The position numbers and the translations under genes were made by a program. Below are positions 41,969 to 51,646 of a DNA stretch of 64,000 nt, piece by piece. The notes under the pieces are model-generated. The model had not been told where the DNA came from. It ran no database searches and was given only the letters and a program-made list of their open reading frames with translations. Within the stretch, counting starts at the first letter, position 1; every line of letters begins with the position of its first letter. The stretch lies in contig NZ_QPEX01000024.1 in the NCBI RefSeq assembly GCF_003335505.1, forward strand, positions 1-64,000. Reading direction: 5' to 3'. This DNA is from Bremerella cremea (GTDB taxonomy: Bacteria; Planctomycetota; Planctomycetia; Pirellulales; Pirellulaceae).

Positions 41969-42853
41969 ATGGATCGCCAGAAATCGCCTGTTTCGTTAGA
42001 ACTAAATGGCATTTTCCTTTCTCTCGCCGCTGGCGGAACCGCCTTGCTAGCGACCGCTGCGTTAACGGCTTGCGGCATTCGCTTAACTTGGCTCAATGCT
42101 CAACCATTGCCCGCCGGCGCTGCCCTGTCGATTGCTTTGTTGACGGCGGCCTGGTGTGCTTCGATCCGAGCTGCCTGGCTGGCCGCTTCGCCCCAGCACT
42201 TGGGCTTGAAGCTACATGCGTTAATCGCCGTGGTTCCACTTTGTGCGGCCTTGCTGATTGCTCGCGCGGTGACATTCCATCCGCTGAGCAACTTTGCCAC
42301 CTTCCTGCTTTGGTTTGCCACGTTCGCCCAGGAAGCGATCACGCTGTCTCTGTTCATCTCGACCCTGGGAAGCGATGCGATTGCCCAGTGGTTCGGTGTC
42401 AACAACCTCGCAAAAAACACCCGCACAAATGACGCTCCGCCGCCATTAAAGGCGGTAGTACCGCTGCCAGTTGCCGAGGATATGACGCAGGAAGACGAAG
42501 AGATCGAGGAAGAAACCCTCGACCTTGCTGAAAACGTCACTCAGCAGCTAACTCGGGCCAGCGAAGCCGATCAGGAGCAAATCCACGGTCTAGTCCGTGC
42601 CACCTTCACTGCCGGTCAGCGGCATGCTTACCTGCACATCGGTTTCTGCCCTCCCCTTCCCTCGGTGCCGCATGTCGAGCTACATCAACTGGAAGGCCCC
42701 GAAGTGCAGATTAAACCTGGGCAAGTTCTTACAAGCGGTGTCCGCTTTGACCTGAAGCTACGCGAAGTTTCAGCCGAAACCACGCTGCCGGTCTTTGAAT
42801 TCCTGGCAACGAGTTCGCTTTCTGAAAGCAATCCGCTGCGCGAAGCCTGCTAA
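41969..42853 (+). CDS. Membrane protein with C-terminal soluble domain, unknown function
   Basis: The protein of about 294 residues has four hydrophobic segments in its first 150 residues, an acidic linker (EDMTQEDEEIEEETLDLAEN), then a soluble domain (VRATFTAGQRHAYLHIGFCP, then IKPGQVLTSGVRFDLKL). I do not recognise it. The start at 41969 (MDRQKSP) is preferred because the longer frame from 41903 would run through the metK terminator. Confidence 0.6.
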   Translation: MDRQKSPVSLELNGIFLSLAAGGTALLATAALTACGIRLTWLNAQPLPAGAALSIALLTAAWCASIRAAWLAASPQHLGLKLHALIAVVPLCAALLIARAVTFHPLSNFATFLLWFATFAQEAITLSLFISTLGSDAIAQWFGVNNLAKNTRTNDAPPPLKAVVPLPVAEDMTQEDEEIEEETLDLAENVTQQLTRASEADQEQIHGLVRATFTAGQRHAYLHIGFCPPLPSVPHVELHQLEGPEVQIKPGQVLTSGVRFDLKLREVSAETTLPVFEFLATSSLSESNPLREAC

Positions 42854-42890
42854 CCCCAATGCAGGCCAATCGTGCATGCGGCAATCTCTT

Positions 42891-43397
42891 TTACCTGAAG
42901 TTGCGTGTGTATCTTGGATTCAACAAGACTACCAGGACAAAAATCGCGTAACCAATTTGCAGCAGACCAAAGATATTAAGCGACGAGAGCGCCAATAGCC
43001 CGACCAAGCCTGAGATAATCCCCAACACAACCGTCAAAATTCGGCCCCATTCGCGGAAACACTGCACCCCATAGCCTGCCAACAATACGAGCAGCCCAAT
43101 CAAGACTTGAATCACGGCAAGCAACACAACAGCCATCGACGCGATGCCCATTCCCATCTTGGCGTCAGGACCGAATTGCGGATCGTTGCCAATCGCCGCG
43201 AAAATAATGCCGAGAACGCTGCCACCGAGCACGCCGGAACAAACGCCGCACATCAAGCAAAGACTACCAAAGATGTAGTTAATCACCGCCACCGCGACGA
43301 TCAGTCCGTGCTCGTCGTCCCTTGGCTGCTCACGACCCTCGTAGCCTGCTGGGTTATCGGCTGGGGAGCGAAATGGATCGTCTTCAAAATTCGACAT
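42891..43397 (-). CDS. Membrane protein of the DUF-like four-helix type, unknown function
   Basis: The protein of about 168 residues begins MSNFEDDPFRSPADNPAG, a Pro/Asp-rich cytoplasmic lead seen in many planctomycete membrane proteins, followed by four hydrophobic segments and a short basic tail (NPRYTRNFR). It shares its layout with the pair at 30183-31113. The ATG at 43397 is preferred to the longer frame at 43442. Confidence 0.65.
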   Translation of the reverse strand: MSNFEDDPFRSPADNPAGYEGREQPRDDEHGLIVAVAVINYIFGSLCLMCGVCSGVLGGSVLGIIFAAIGNDPQFGPDAKMGMGIASMAVVLLAVIQVLIGLLVLLAGYGVQCFREWGRILTVVLGIISGLVGLLALSSLNIFGLLQIGYAIFVLVVLLNPRYTRNFR

Positions 43398-43683
43398 CGG
43401 CGTAGTCCTGTAGATTTCCTGGTCACAATCGCCACTGGGCAATAATCAGCCACATAACTGGTTGGTAATCGGCCAGGATTCTATCAGGCCGTTCGTTCAC
43501 CGTTCAATCTTCTTCGATTATCCCCCAGAGTATCAAGAATTTTACAGGAACTTTGGCCTAAGTTGGCTCCTTATGGCTGTTTAGGCCCTTGGCTTGCGTT
43601 GGTTCCCTTGTAAGACAGGACACGTTCTCAATAATTGACGTTCAATCAACGAGCCGAAACCACAGCAACCCCAGGAGAGGAAG

Positions 43684-45075
43684 ATGTCGTCACTTCAGGA
43701 TCTCGTAAAGCAACTTAACGAGGCCGGTCAAACCGAGATGGCCCAGTATCTCGCCGTGTGTGACGATGCGATTGCTGAGAAGCTTGCTTCTCAATTGGAA
43801 GCGATTGACTTGGCCGAGTTGGCAGAACTCGCCAACAGCGATCAGGAAGAAGCCCAGCGAGATTACACCAAGCTCAATCCCCCCCAAGCCGTCCGCCTCA
43901 AAGAGCAAGACGCCGCCAAGCTGGGCGAGGCCCGCGAAGTGGGCGAGAAGCTCCTTTCCGAAGGCAAAGTTGCGGCCCTGCTGGTGGCCGGCGGGCAAGG
44001 CTCGCGTCTTGGTTTCGAGCATCCCAAAGGGATGTTCCCCATCGGGCCGGTCTCTGGCAAGACTTTGTTCCAAATTCACCTAGAGAAGATCGTTGCCCGC
44101 ACGCGTCGGTACGGCAAACCCATTCCGCTTTACCTGATGACCAGCCCGGCCACTCACGCCGAAACGATTGAATTCCTCGACCAACACGATCGCTTCGGGC
44201 TTGCCCCAGAAGACCTGCATATCTTCTGCCAGGGCACGATGCCGGCGATCGACCTGGAAACAAAGCAGCTTCTCCTCGCCGAGCCTGACCAGTTGGCCCT
44301 CAGCCCCGATGGTCACGGTGGGATGCTGGCCGCACTGAAGAAGAGTGGCTGCCTAGACAACATGGCCCAGCGCGGCATCGAGCAAATTTACTACTTCCAA
44401 GTCGACAACCCCTTGGCCGACGTTTGCGAACCAGAGTTTCTGGGGCTGCACCACTTGGCCGAAAGCGAAATGTCGACCCAAGTGGTCGCGAAGAAACTGC
44501 CGGAAGAAAAGCTCGGTATTTTGGCCGAACTCGATGGCCAACTTCAATTGGTCGAGTACAGCGAACTGCCTTCCGAGCAAGCGGCTGACACCATCGCCGA
44601 TGGTACCCTCAAGCATTGGGCAGGCAATATTGCCGTGCATGGTGTCAAAGTCTCGTTTCTACAACGCATGGCCAGTGAAGCAGGCAGCTTGCCTTGGCAT
44701 AAAGCGATTAAGAAGATTCCGTTTGTCTCGCCGGCTGGCGATGTTGTAACGCCAGAATCCCCCAACGGGATCAAATTCGAACGCTTCATCTTCGACTTAC
44801 TGCCCAAGGCACACAAACCGATGGTGGTGGAAGTTGCCCCGGCACTACGTTTTGCCCCAGTTAAAAACGCCGACGGAGCCCCCTCCGATACGCCACAATC
44901 GGCCATGGAAGCGATGTGTGCGATGCACCGCGGCTGGCTAACCGAGTGTGGTATCGCTTGTGATGAAAGCCGCAAAGTTGAAATCGGACCTCTAGTGGCT
45001 TTGGATGCTGCGGAGCTGAAAAAGAAGTTGGCAGAAGATCCTCAATTGGCGCAGACCGATTTGATCGACACTTAA
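43684..45075 (+). CDS. UDP-N-acetylhexosamine / UTP-hexose-1-phosphate pyrophosphorylase (UDPGP family)
   Basis: The 463-residue protein has the UDPGP family nucleotide motif LLVAGGQGSRLGFEHPKGMF near 99 and FQIHLEKIVARTRRYGKPIP near 126, the sugar-binding PDGHGGMLAALKKSGCL near 205 and YYFQVDNPLADV near 238. This group makes UDP-GlcNAc, UDP-GalNAc or UDP-glucose. Eukaryotic-type UAPs (AGX1) are its closest relatives, so UDP-GlcNAc is the first guess. It is followed 13 bases later by manC, giving a nucleotide-sugar operon. Confidence 0.88.
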   Translation: MSSLQDLVKQLNEAGQTEMAQYLAVCDDAIAEKLASQLEAIDLAELAELANSDQEEAQRDYTKLNPPQAVRLKEQDAAKLGEAREVGEKLLSEGKVAALLVAGGQGSRLGFEHPKGMFPIGPVSGKTLFQIHLEKIVARTRRYGKPIPLYLMTSPATHAETIEFLDQHDRFGLAPEDLHIFCQGTMPAIDLETKQLLLAEPDQLALSPDGHGGMLAALKKSGCLDNMAQRGIEQIYYFQVDNPLADVCEPEFLGLHHLAESEMSTQVVAKKLPEEKLGILAELDGQLQLVEYSELPSEQAADTIADGTLKHWAGNIAVHGVKVSFLQRMASEAGSLPWHKAIKKIPFVSPAGDVVTPESPNGIKFERFIFDLLPKAHKPMVVEVAPALRFAPVKNADGAPSDTPQSAMEAMCAMHRGWLTECGIACDESRKVEIGPLVALDAAELKKKLAEDPQLAQTDLIDT

Positions 45076-45088
45076 TGGAGAGCGAGCT

Positions 45089-46165
45089 ATGCTGCATGCG
45101 ATCGTGATGGCCGGAGGTTCCGGTACTCGGTTCTGGCCTGCCAGTCGTAACGATAAGCCCAAGCAACTCTTGAGCATGACCGGTGGGGCCACCATGATGC
45201 AGGCCACCTGCGATCGCTTGGGCGACCTCGTACCAGCCGATCAACTCTATATCTTCACCGCGCAGCACTTGGTTGAACCGATCGGCAAACAATTGCCGAA
45301 GGTACCGAAAAACTCGATTGTGGGCGAACCGTACAAACGAGATACGGCCCCCTGCATCGGGTTGGCAGCTTTCCTCGTGCAAAAGAACGATCCTGACGCG
45401 ACGATGGTAGTGATGCCTTCCGATCACGTCATCTCGCCAGAATCCGTCTTTCGCGAAGCCATCGCATCGGCGGTTTCCTTAGTCGATGCCGAACCAGAAC
45501 GGATTGTGACTTTTGGCATTCGCCCCACTTACCCGGCGGAAACGTTCGGCTATATCGAACGAGGCGAACCGCTTTTTTCTGATTCGCTAAAAGCATTTCA
45601 GGTCAAGCGATTTCGCGAAAAACCGAAAGGGGAAACTGCCCAGCAATACTTTGAGTCTGGCCAGTTCTACTGGAACGCTGGCATCTTCATCTGGAAGGCA
45701 AAAACGGTTCTCGATGCCTTGAAAAAGCACGAACCTGAGATGTATGCCCACCTGGAAGCAATCGCGAATGCTTGGGGGACGGCAGAGCAAGCCGAAGTAT
45801 TCGATCGTGAGTTCGGTGCCATCCAAGGGAAGTCCATCGATTATGCGGTAATGGAGCATCACGCCGATATCGTGGTGGTCGAAGCTCCATTCCATTGGGA
45901 TGATGTCGGCAACTGGCAAAGCATGGCTCGCCTGCATGGCCAAGACGACTCTGGCAATACGCATCTAGGCGACGTCCTGGCCCTCGATAGCCGAGACTGC
46001 ATCGTGCGGGGCGAAGATGGTCACTTGATTGTCACGCTGGGGACAAAAGACCTGATTGTGGTTCACACGCCGGATGCTACCCTGGTTGCGGACAAGTCGC
46101 GGGAAGAAGATATTCGTGACGTGGTCAAAAAGCTGCAACAAGGTGATCTGGAACGATTCCTCTAA
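45089..46165 (+). CDS. manC: Mannose-1-phosphate guanylyltransferase (ManC)
   Basis: The 358-residue enzyme makes GDP-mannose. Visible are VMAGGSGTRFWPASRNDKPK at the N terminus, DRLGDLVPADQLYIFT near 37, VVMPSDHVISPE near 107, RFREKPKGETAQQYF near 171 and the YWNAGIFIWK motif near 192. There is no PMI domain after it, so it is the short, monofunctional form. It lies between the UDP-sugar gene and ruvX. Confidence 0.92.
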   Translation: MLHAIVMAGGSGTRFWPASRNDKPKQLLSMTGGATMMQATCDRLGDLVPADQLYIFTAQHLVEPIGKQLPKVPKNSIVGEPYKRDTAPCIGLAAFLVQKNDPDATMVVMPSDHVISPESVFREAIASAVSLVDAEPERIVTFGIRPTYPAETFGYIERGEPLFSDSLKAFQVKRFREKPKGETAQQYFESGQFYWNAGIFIWKAKTVLDALKKHEPEMYAHLEAIANAWGTAEQAEVFDREFGAIQGKSIDYAVMEHHADIVVVEAPFHWDDVGNWQSMARLHGQDDSGNTHLGDVLALDSRDCIVRGEDGHLIVTLGTKDLIVVHTPDATLVADKSREEDIRDVVKKLQQGDLERFL

Positions 46166-46176
46166 CTCGCCTACCC

Positions 46177-46653
46177 ATGAGTAACCAACTTCCCTCCATT
46201 CCTGAAAAAGGGCGGATTGCTGCCGTCGATTATGGGACGGTACGTATTGGCATCGCGATTACCGATCCTGATCGCATCTTGTGCAGCCCGCTGGAAAATT
46301 ACAATCGCCGTAGTCTCTCGAAAGACGCGCAATATTTCCGCGAACTCGCCGAATTGGAAAGAGTAGTCTTATTTGTGGTCGGGCTGCCGGTTCATTTGAG
46401 CGGAGACGAAAGCCAGAAATCGCACGAGGCCCGGCAGTTTGGCAAGTGGCTCTTCGAGACTACCAATGTCCCCGTGGCTTTCTACGACGAACGCTTTACT
46501 ACCAGTATGGCCAAAGACCTGCTGCAAGAGGCTGGCCTCACCAAGAAACGTCGCAAAGCTCGCCTCGACATGCTCTCTGCCCAGATCTTATTGACCGCAT
46601 TTCTGGAAAACCCAGGCCGTTCCCTCGGTAGCATTGCTTCCTTAGAAGATTGA
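46177..46653 (+). CDS. ruvX: RuvX/YqgF Holliday junction resolvase-like protein
   Basis: The 158-residue protein has RIAAVDYGTVRIGIAI at the N terminus (RNase H-like with the first Asp), FVVGLPVHLSGDES near 70 and VAFYDERFTTSMAKDLL near 102. YqgF proteins are implicated in pre-16S rRNA processing and resolvase activity. It follows manC by 11 bases and may share its transcript. Confidence 0.9.
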   Translation: MSNQLPSIPEKGRIAAVDYGTVRIGIAITDPDRILCSPLENYNRRSLSKDAQYFRELAELERVVLFVVGLPVHLSGDESQKSHEARQFGKWLFETTNVPVAFYDERFTTSMAKDLLQEAGLTKKRRKARLDMLSAQILLTAFLENPGRSLGSIASLED

Positions 46654-46741
46654 TCGAGCGATACGTCTAGAAGAATACTTTTTTGGGTTTCATCACTTAC
46701 CTATCTCCCTTTTCGCTGCTTGGCATTTCGGTCTGGATTTT

Positions 46742-47068
46742 ATGAGTGTTATCGACAACATCGGCCTGAACGCACTCAAGAAGTGCTACCAAGACATCGA
46801 GTTACACGAGACGCCGCAAGAGGGTGACGTAACGTTCACGTACCACACTTATCGTGGCATCTTTTTTTGGTCCATCCAGGACGAGCACCGTGTCGCCACC
46901 ACACCGGAAGATGCCCTTAAGTTGCTCAAGCGATTGCTGCATTTTAACTTGACCCGAGGCATGCTTACCCTAGGGATGATATTCGTTCCCTTTTTAGCTC
47001 TCGGCAACTATGTTGCTCAGAAGCGGTCGATTTCAAAACAGATAGCCGCCTCGACGAACAACTCGTAG
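46742..47068 (+). CDS. Small membrane-associated protein, unknown function
   Basis: The 108-residue protein has no recognised domain. Residues 1-60 are soluble (KCYQDIELHETPQEGDVTFT, then SIQDEHRVATTPEDALKLL); the final part has one hydrophobic helix (MLTLGMIFVPFLALGNYVA) and a charged end. It sits 88 bases after ruvX with a weak start region. Confidence 0.5.
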   Translation: MSVIDNIGLNALKKCYQDIELHETPQEGDVTFTYHTYRGIFFWSIQDEHRVATTPEDALKLLKRLLHFNLTRGMLTLGMIFVPFLALGNYVAQKRSISKQIAASTNNS

Positions 47069-47075
47069 TTGCGGC

Positions 47076-48353
47076 TTAAGCCTCGGAGGTTTGATAGTCC
47101 TTACCGCTCCGTGAAGCCAGGATTACCAGCAGCAAGCCCAGCCCCATGATGGCTGCCGAGATGGCGAAGGGGGCGAGGATATTCAGCTTCAACAGCGGAA
47201 TTCCCAAACCAGATCCGATGATGCGAGCCAGCGAGTTCACGCTTTGCCCGATCCCTAAAATGCCTCCCTGCTTTTCCGGGTCGCTCCGCCGCGAGATAAA
47301 CGAGTTGAGCGACGGCATCATGAAGCCGAAGCCTCCGACCACGATGGCCAACGCCCCCAGCAGCAGCACCACGGATTGATCTTGGGTCGCTTTCAGGATC
47401 AACAGCATTCCCACAATCATCAGCACGCAGCCGGTCGATGCCAAAACGCCTTCGCTTACCTTGCCAGCCACCCGTCGCACAATTCCCCCTTGAACAAGCG
47501 CTAGTGTGAAACCGATGTAGGCATAAGTCAAACAAACCTGGCCGAAGGTAAACGCGAAAGGATGCTCTTGTCCTTCGCTATGCTCGGTCCCTTTCAGCAG
47601 CATCGACAACGTCGTCTCGAAGTTCGCGAAAGAGAAGACCACGACGAACAGCGAGATTAGCAGCAGCCCAACCGACGGAACCGACAAGGCATCGCGCAGT
47701 CCCTTCAGGTTAAAGTTGTGCTTCGCCGCCGATGGACTATCGGAACGAATGCTCTCAGGCAACTTGAACCATGCCAACATCAACGCCACAAAAGAAAGGG
47801 CAGCAGCGGCGTAGCCTGGCCACGGCCCTGGATCGCCGGTTCCGCTCGGCACGGCCAGGTAGCCAAACAAAGGGCCAAACGTAAACCCCAAGCCAAAAGC
47901 CATACCAATCAAAGCCATCCCTTTCGGACGTTCTTCCAGCGAGGTGGTATCGGCTATATAGGCCTGGGCAGTCGAAATGGTCGCCCCAGCAATTCCTGCT
48001 CCAATACGAGAAATGAACAGAAGCGTCATGGATTGCATCGTGGTAGCGATTCCGAAGAGTGTATAAAAGACCACACTCCCCACTAAACCAATCATCAGCA
48101 CCGGCCGGCGGCCAATCCGATCGGACAGACGCCCCCACATCGGTGCGAACAGAAACTGCATCGCCGAGAAACTGGCCATCAACAGCCCAATCTCTAAGCC
48201 AGATTCGTCAACCACAAACTGATCGGCATAGATGGGCAGCAAAGGCAACACCATGCCAAACCCCAGCAGATCGATAAAAACCGTCAGAAACACAATTCCG
48301 CGTGCCGCTCGGTTCTCAGGATTGGCCTTAGGGGGGGCGGCGTCTGACGACAT
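47076..48353 (-). CDS. MFS transporter of the TetA/TCR type
   Basis: The protein of about 425 residues has twelve predicted helices, with the MFS loop 2-3 motif GRLSDRIGRRPVLMIGLVGS near 84 and motif C-like ISRIGAGIAGATISTAQAY near 120, as in tetracycline/drug antiporters. The ATG at 48353 (MSSDAAPPKANPEN) with GGAGAG upstream is preferred over 48398. The substrate cannot be assigned. It converges on the small protein and diverges from the PaaK-like gene. Confidence 0.85.
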   Translation of the reverse strand: MSSDAAPPKANPENRAARGIVFLTVFIDLLGFGMVLPLLPIYADQFVVDESGLEIGLLMASFSAMQFLFAPMWGRLSDRIGRRPVLMIGLVGSVVFYTLFGIATTMQSMTLLFISRIGAGIAGATISTAQAYIADTTSLEERPKGMALIGMAFGLGFTFGPLFGYLAVPSGTGDPGPWPGYAAAALSFVALMLAWFKLPESIRSDSPSAAKHNFNLKGLRDALSVPSVGLLLISLFVVVFSFANFETTLSMLLKGTEHSEGQEHPFAFTFGQVCLTYAYIGFTLALVQGGIVRRVAGKVSEGVLASTGCVLMIVGMLLILKATQDQSVVLLLGALAIVVGGFGFMMPSLNSFISRRSDPEKQGGILGIGQSVNSLARIIGSGLGIPLLKLNILAPFAISAAIMGLGLLLVILASRSGKDYQTSEA

Positions 48354-48503
48354 GAAACTCTCCGGCAGGAAATGCAAACAGGCTGGAAAACCCTTCATCT
48401 TAATCGGAATCGCTAGGGAAGCGTTAGGTGGGTTGGTCGCTAGACGCCGAATGCACCCTTAGCCCGACTAGTTTCCGCGCGAATGACCTTTTATGATTCA
48501 AGC

Positions 48504-49784
48504 ATGGAATCAGCAATCCCCACACAGCGTTCTGCGCTCCGTTGCCTTAGTCCTGAAAACCTCGCTGGTCTGCAGCTTACCAAGCTGAATCAGATGTTAG
48601 CCGAGGTCTTGCCGCATAACGCGTTTTACGCCGAGAAGTTTTCGGATTGGAAACTTCCTCTTAACTCGCTCGACGAACTCTCGCAGCTTCCCTTCACCTT
48701 CAAAGACGAACTGATCGGCAAGCACGAGAGCGGCGATTTAGCGAACAACCGTACTTATGGAATTGAACAGTATGTTCGCTTTCATCGCACCAGTGGCACG
48801 CGTGGGCGCCCCATGGTGGTTCTCGATACGGCCACCGACTGGCAGTGGTGGATCGAGGCTTGGCAATACGTCCTCGATGCTGCCGAAATCGACGCTGGCG
48901 ACCGCTGTTTCTTTGCGTTCAGCTTCGGTCCCTTTGTCGGCTTCTGGAGCGCCTTCGATGCCGCCACCGCCCGGGGCTGCTTGGCTATTCCGAGTGGGGG
49001 GCTCAGCACCGTTAGCCGCCTAGAGCTAATCCAGCACAGTCAGGCCACCGCTGTTTTCTGTACCCCCACCTATGCGTTGCACATGGCGGAAGTCGCCCAA
49101 CAGCATCATATTCATCTCGCAGAACTGGGCGTACGACGGTTGGTTCTCGCTGGTGAGCCAGGGGGATCGATCCCTGAGATTCGCAGCCGCATCGAAACCG
49201 CTTGGAATGCGAAAGTCGTCGATCATAGTGGCGCCACCGAGATTGGTCCGTGGGGCTTTAGCGACGAGCAGCAATCAGGCGTGCATGTTAACGAAGCATT
49301 CTTCCTGCCAGAGTTTATTTCGCTAGACACCGGTACTCCGGCTGGCGAAGGGGAGTTATCCGAGTTGATCATCACGACGCTCGGCCGCTATGGCAGCCCG
49401 GTCATTCGTTATCGAACCGGCGACCTAGTACGTCCTCGCTGGAACACGGCCAGCCCTTGCAACTTCGTTTTGCTGGAAGGAGGCGTGCTAGGGCGCACCG
49501 ACGACATGCTGATCATTCGGGGAGTGAACGTCTTTCCGACTTCAATCGAACAGATCTTACGCGGCTTCCCCGAAGTGGTCGAATATCGCCTGACGGCAGT
49601 CAAGCGTGGGGAAATGGACGCAATTTCCATTGAAGTGGAAGATCGTAAACAAGCCCCTGAGCGGATTGCCCATGAACTGAACTTGCGATTGGGATTGAAG
49701 GTGGATGTCGAGCTGGTCGAAGCCGGTACCCTTCCCCGCTTCGAAGGCAAAGGACGACGTTTTATCGATGCCAGAAAGAGCTAA
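48504..49784 (+). CDS. Phenylacetate-CoA ligase-like AMP-forming enzyme
   Basis: The protein of about 426 residues has the adenylating-family phosphate loop HRTSGTRGRPMVVLDT near 95, LVLAGEPGGSIPEIRSRIE near 215, the VDHSGATEIGPWGFS motif near 244, YRTGDLVRP near 307 and GRTDDMLIIRGVNVFPTSIE near 332, which are PaaK hallmarks. It activates an aryl or other acid to the CoA thioester. No other phenylacetate genes are near, so the real acid is unknown. ATG at 48504 is chosen; 48483 adds seven residues. Confidence 0.85.
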   Translation: MESAIPTQRSALRCLSPENLAGLQLTKLNQMLAEVLPHNAFYAEKFSDWKLPLNSLDELSQLPFTFKDELIGKHESGDLANNRTYGIEQYVRFHRTSGTRGRPMVVLDTATDWQWWIEAWQYVLDAAEIDAGDRCFFAFSFGPFVGFWSAFDAATARGCLAIPSGGLSTVSRLELIQHSQATAVFCTPTYALHMAEVAQQHHIHLAELGVRRLVLAGEPGGSIPEIRSRIETAWNAKVVDHSGATEIGPWGFSDEQQSGVHVNEAFFLPEFISLDTGTPAGEGELSELIITTLGRYGSPVIRYRTGDLVRPRWNTASPCNFVLLEGGVLGRTDDMLIIRGVNVFPTSIEQILRGFPEVVEYRLTAVKRGEMDAISIEVEDRKQAPERIAHELNLRLGLKVDVELVEAGTLPRFEGKGRRFIDARKS

Positions 49785-49788
49785 CGCT

Positions 49789-50115
49789 ATGCCCCCTCAC
49801 CCCACTGCTTTGGCTTTGCTGCCGGACGGGCGACTTCGCATTGATTGGAGCGATGACACGATTCGCGTCTATCGCCCCCGCGATCTTCGCGAAGCAAGCC
49901 CCGACGCGCTGACCCGCGAAAAGAAATCGCACGTCGAGCAGAAACCCTCAAACGAACTTACCGTGCTCAGCCCCGCAGAACTGGCGTCCTTGACCATCCA
50001 AGGAATGCAGCCGGTTGGGCACTACGCATACCAGATCATCTTTAGCGACGGGCACGACTCAGGCATCTTTACTTACGAGTATCTCTACCAACTAGGCGAG
50101 TCGCTTGAGCCGTAG
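49789..50115 (+). CDS. DUF971-domain protein
   Basis: The 108-residue protein starts at 49789, five bases after the PaaK-like stop. It carries LALLPDGRLRIDWSDDTIRV near 8 and QPVGHYAYQIIFSDGHDSGI, then FTYEYLYQLGE, the DUF971 (GBBH-like N-terminal) pattern. DUF971 proteins appear with Fe-S assembly or carnitine-type hydroxylases. The reading frame is continuous upstream inside the ligase gene, but the earlier ATG is not used. Confidence 0.8.
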   Translation: MPPHPTALALLPDGRLRIDWSDDTIRVYRPRDLREASPDALTREKKSHVEQKPSNELTVLSPAELASLTIQGMQPVGHYAYQIIFSDGHDSGIFTYEYLYQLGESLEP

Positions 50116-50124
50116 CTAGGCAAA

Positions 50125-50805
50125 TTACACTTCGACGTCAAAGTAGAAATCGTGCCAAAAGCTATCGAGAAAATACCCGTGCAGGTAAACGTGTACGCAG
50201 ACGGCGAGCAACATTAACATGCCCACGCTCAGCAGGAAAATCCCGTACAGGTTCATCGATTGCTTCTGGTGCTGACGCAGGGCGTTCACTAGGGCAAGCT
50301 CTAACTGCCGCCAACCGCTGAAGTCTTGCCGGGAGCCAACCGATTTGATTTGCACGTTTCGCGTACCGTGGTCTTCTTCCAAGATCAGATGCAATTGCAT
50401 CGTCGGCAGAAACAAAGTTTCGCCTGCCCAACGTGCCGCTGGATCAAGACCATCGGCCACCTCCCTTAACAGGGGGCGGAGATTCTTGATCGTCGTGTTG
50501 TAAGCAATGATCCGCGGACGGCTGATCAAGATAACGAAGGTGACCAGCAAAAAATATAAGGTCAGCATCATCACCCAGGCATAGCCACCATAGGTTTGAA
50601 TTGACCAACTTGGCATCATTAAAGCCAGGGGGCCGATCAAAGCTAAACCACTTAGCCCAATGGCCAAAGCCAGCGAGTCCCGCCCACCCGAGGTGATGAA
50701 CGGCCTGCGGCGAAGATTGATAAAGCCAATCAACAACAAGTAAGCCGCCAACGGACAGATAGCCACCGCCAAACGAACCGGGTCACTTGTTAAATCGCTT
50801 GCCAT
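50125..50805 (-). CDS. Membrane protein, unknown function
   Basis: The 226-residue protein has four hydrophobic segments (near 12, 47, 73 and 190) and a soluble loop (LRPLLREVADGLDPAARWAG to SRQDFSGWRQLELALVNALR) between helices 3 and 4. I do not recognise a family. It converges with the DUF971 gene, leaving nine bases. Confidence 0.6.
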   Translation of the reverse strand: MASDLTSDPVRLAVAICPLAAYLLLIGFINLRRRPFITSGGRDSLALAIGLSGLALIGPLALMMPSWSIQTYGGYAWVMMLTLYFLLVTFVILISRPRIIAYNTTIKNLRPLLREVADGLDPAARWAGETLFLPTMQLHLILEEDHGTRNVQIKSVGSRQDFSGWRQLELALVNALRQHQKQSMNLYGIFLLSVGMLMLLAVCVHVYLHGYFLDSFWHDFYFDVEV

Positions 50806-50978
50806 ATGAAAGTCCTAAACGGGCGTGGTTGAGGACTTATTTTAGGTTGGGCGACACAACGAGGTCAATTGACGCCCTTTTCGCAGCAACATGCTCGCTT
50901 CGGCCTGGGCAAAAGAGGAAAGCTTGCGCGGTTCCTCTCAATACACATACCGTTTGGCGAGAAAGCCTGAAAAAGTCT

Positions 50979-51242
50979 CTAGGCCACAAGCTCAACTTTG
51001 TTGATGCCGTGCTCTTTGCACAAACGATAGACATCGGCTAGATGATCAAAGCGGCACGCGGACCCTGCAAAAATGCGGACGCGCGTATTACCACAGAGGG
51101 TACCGCCACATAGTTTGGCAAGCAGTTCTTGCAAAACCACTTGATTCCCATCGACGAACGTTTTGCCCATCGGGGATAAAACCACGTCCAGCCTTTCCGC
51201 CGCAGACGTGCCGGTTCGATTGAAATGTCGAGGTGCGATCAT
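50979..51242 (-). CDS. ExbD/TolR-like periplasmic domain without a membrane anchor
   Basis: The 87-residue protein follows the ExbD soluble pattern: VVLSPMGKTFVDGNQVVLQE, then LLAKLCGGTLCGNTRVRIFA and a final CKEHGINKVELVA that matches the family's Gly-Ile-x-Lys-Val-x-Leu end. There is no N-terminal transmembrane helix, and no exbB/tolQ gene is near. It may be a truncated relic or a soluble partner that works in trans. Confidence 0.5.
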   Translation of the reverse strand: MIAPRHFNRTGTSAAERLDVVLSPMGKTFVDGNQVVLQELLAKLCGGTLCGNTRVRIFAGSACRFDHLADVYRLCKEHGINKVELVA

Positions 51243-51385
51243 TGTCTTCGCTCGCCAGTCCTCAAAAGGTCAGGTTACCAATACTTAAAGGACCCAAAGT
51301 TTGCCTGCGAAGTTCACTCGGCTTTACGCACGTTTGGCACTTCGTTCTTTGAGCTCACTCCCCTTAAGCAATTTCTATGCCGAAA

Positions 51386-51646
51386 CTATCCGTTTCGGCG
51401 AAGAACTTGACCTTCGACGATTGTCGGTCGAACTCCTTGTTCCCTGGAACGCTGTCTGTGAATCGCCCTGCCCCCGAAAAGATTCTCGAAGACCGAGCGA
51501 GCCGCCTCACTTGCCATCTTGGCCACGAGCATCGCCGCCCCTACCATTGCCATCAGTAAGGTCACCCCAATTGCCACAAATGCAGCAATTAAGGCGGCAG
51601 CGAGCCATATTAAAGTCTCTACGACGCTTGGCTGCCGGTAGTTCAT
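51386..51646 (-). CDS. Small membrane protein, unknown function
   Basis: The 86-residue protein has two hydrophobic helices (VETLIWLAAALIAAFVAIGV and LLMAMVGAAMLVAKM) and a basic cytoplasmic tail (GGRAIHRQRSREQGVRPTIV). No family assigned. Rival frames on the plus strand are shadows without such a pattern. Confidence 0.55.
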   Translation of the reverse strand: MNYRQPSVVETLIWLAAALIAAFVAIGVTLLMAMVGAAMLVAKMASEAARSVFENLFGGRAIHRQRSREQGVRPTIVEGQVLRRNG

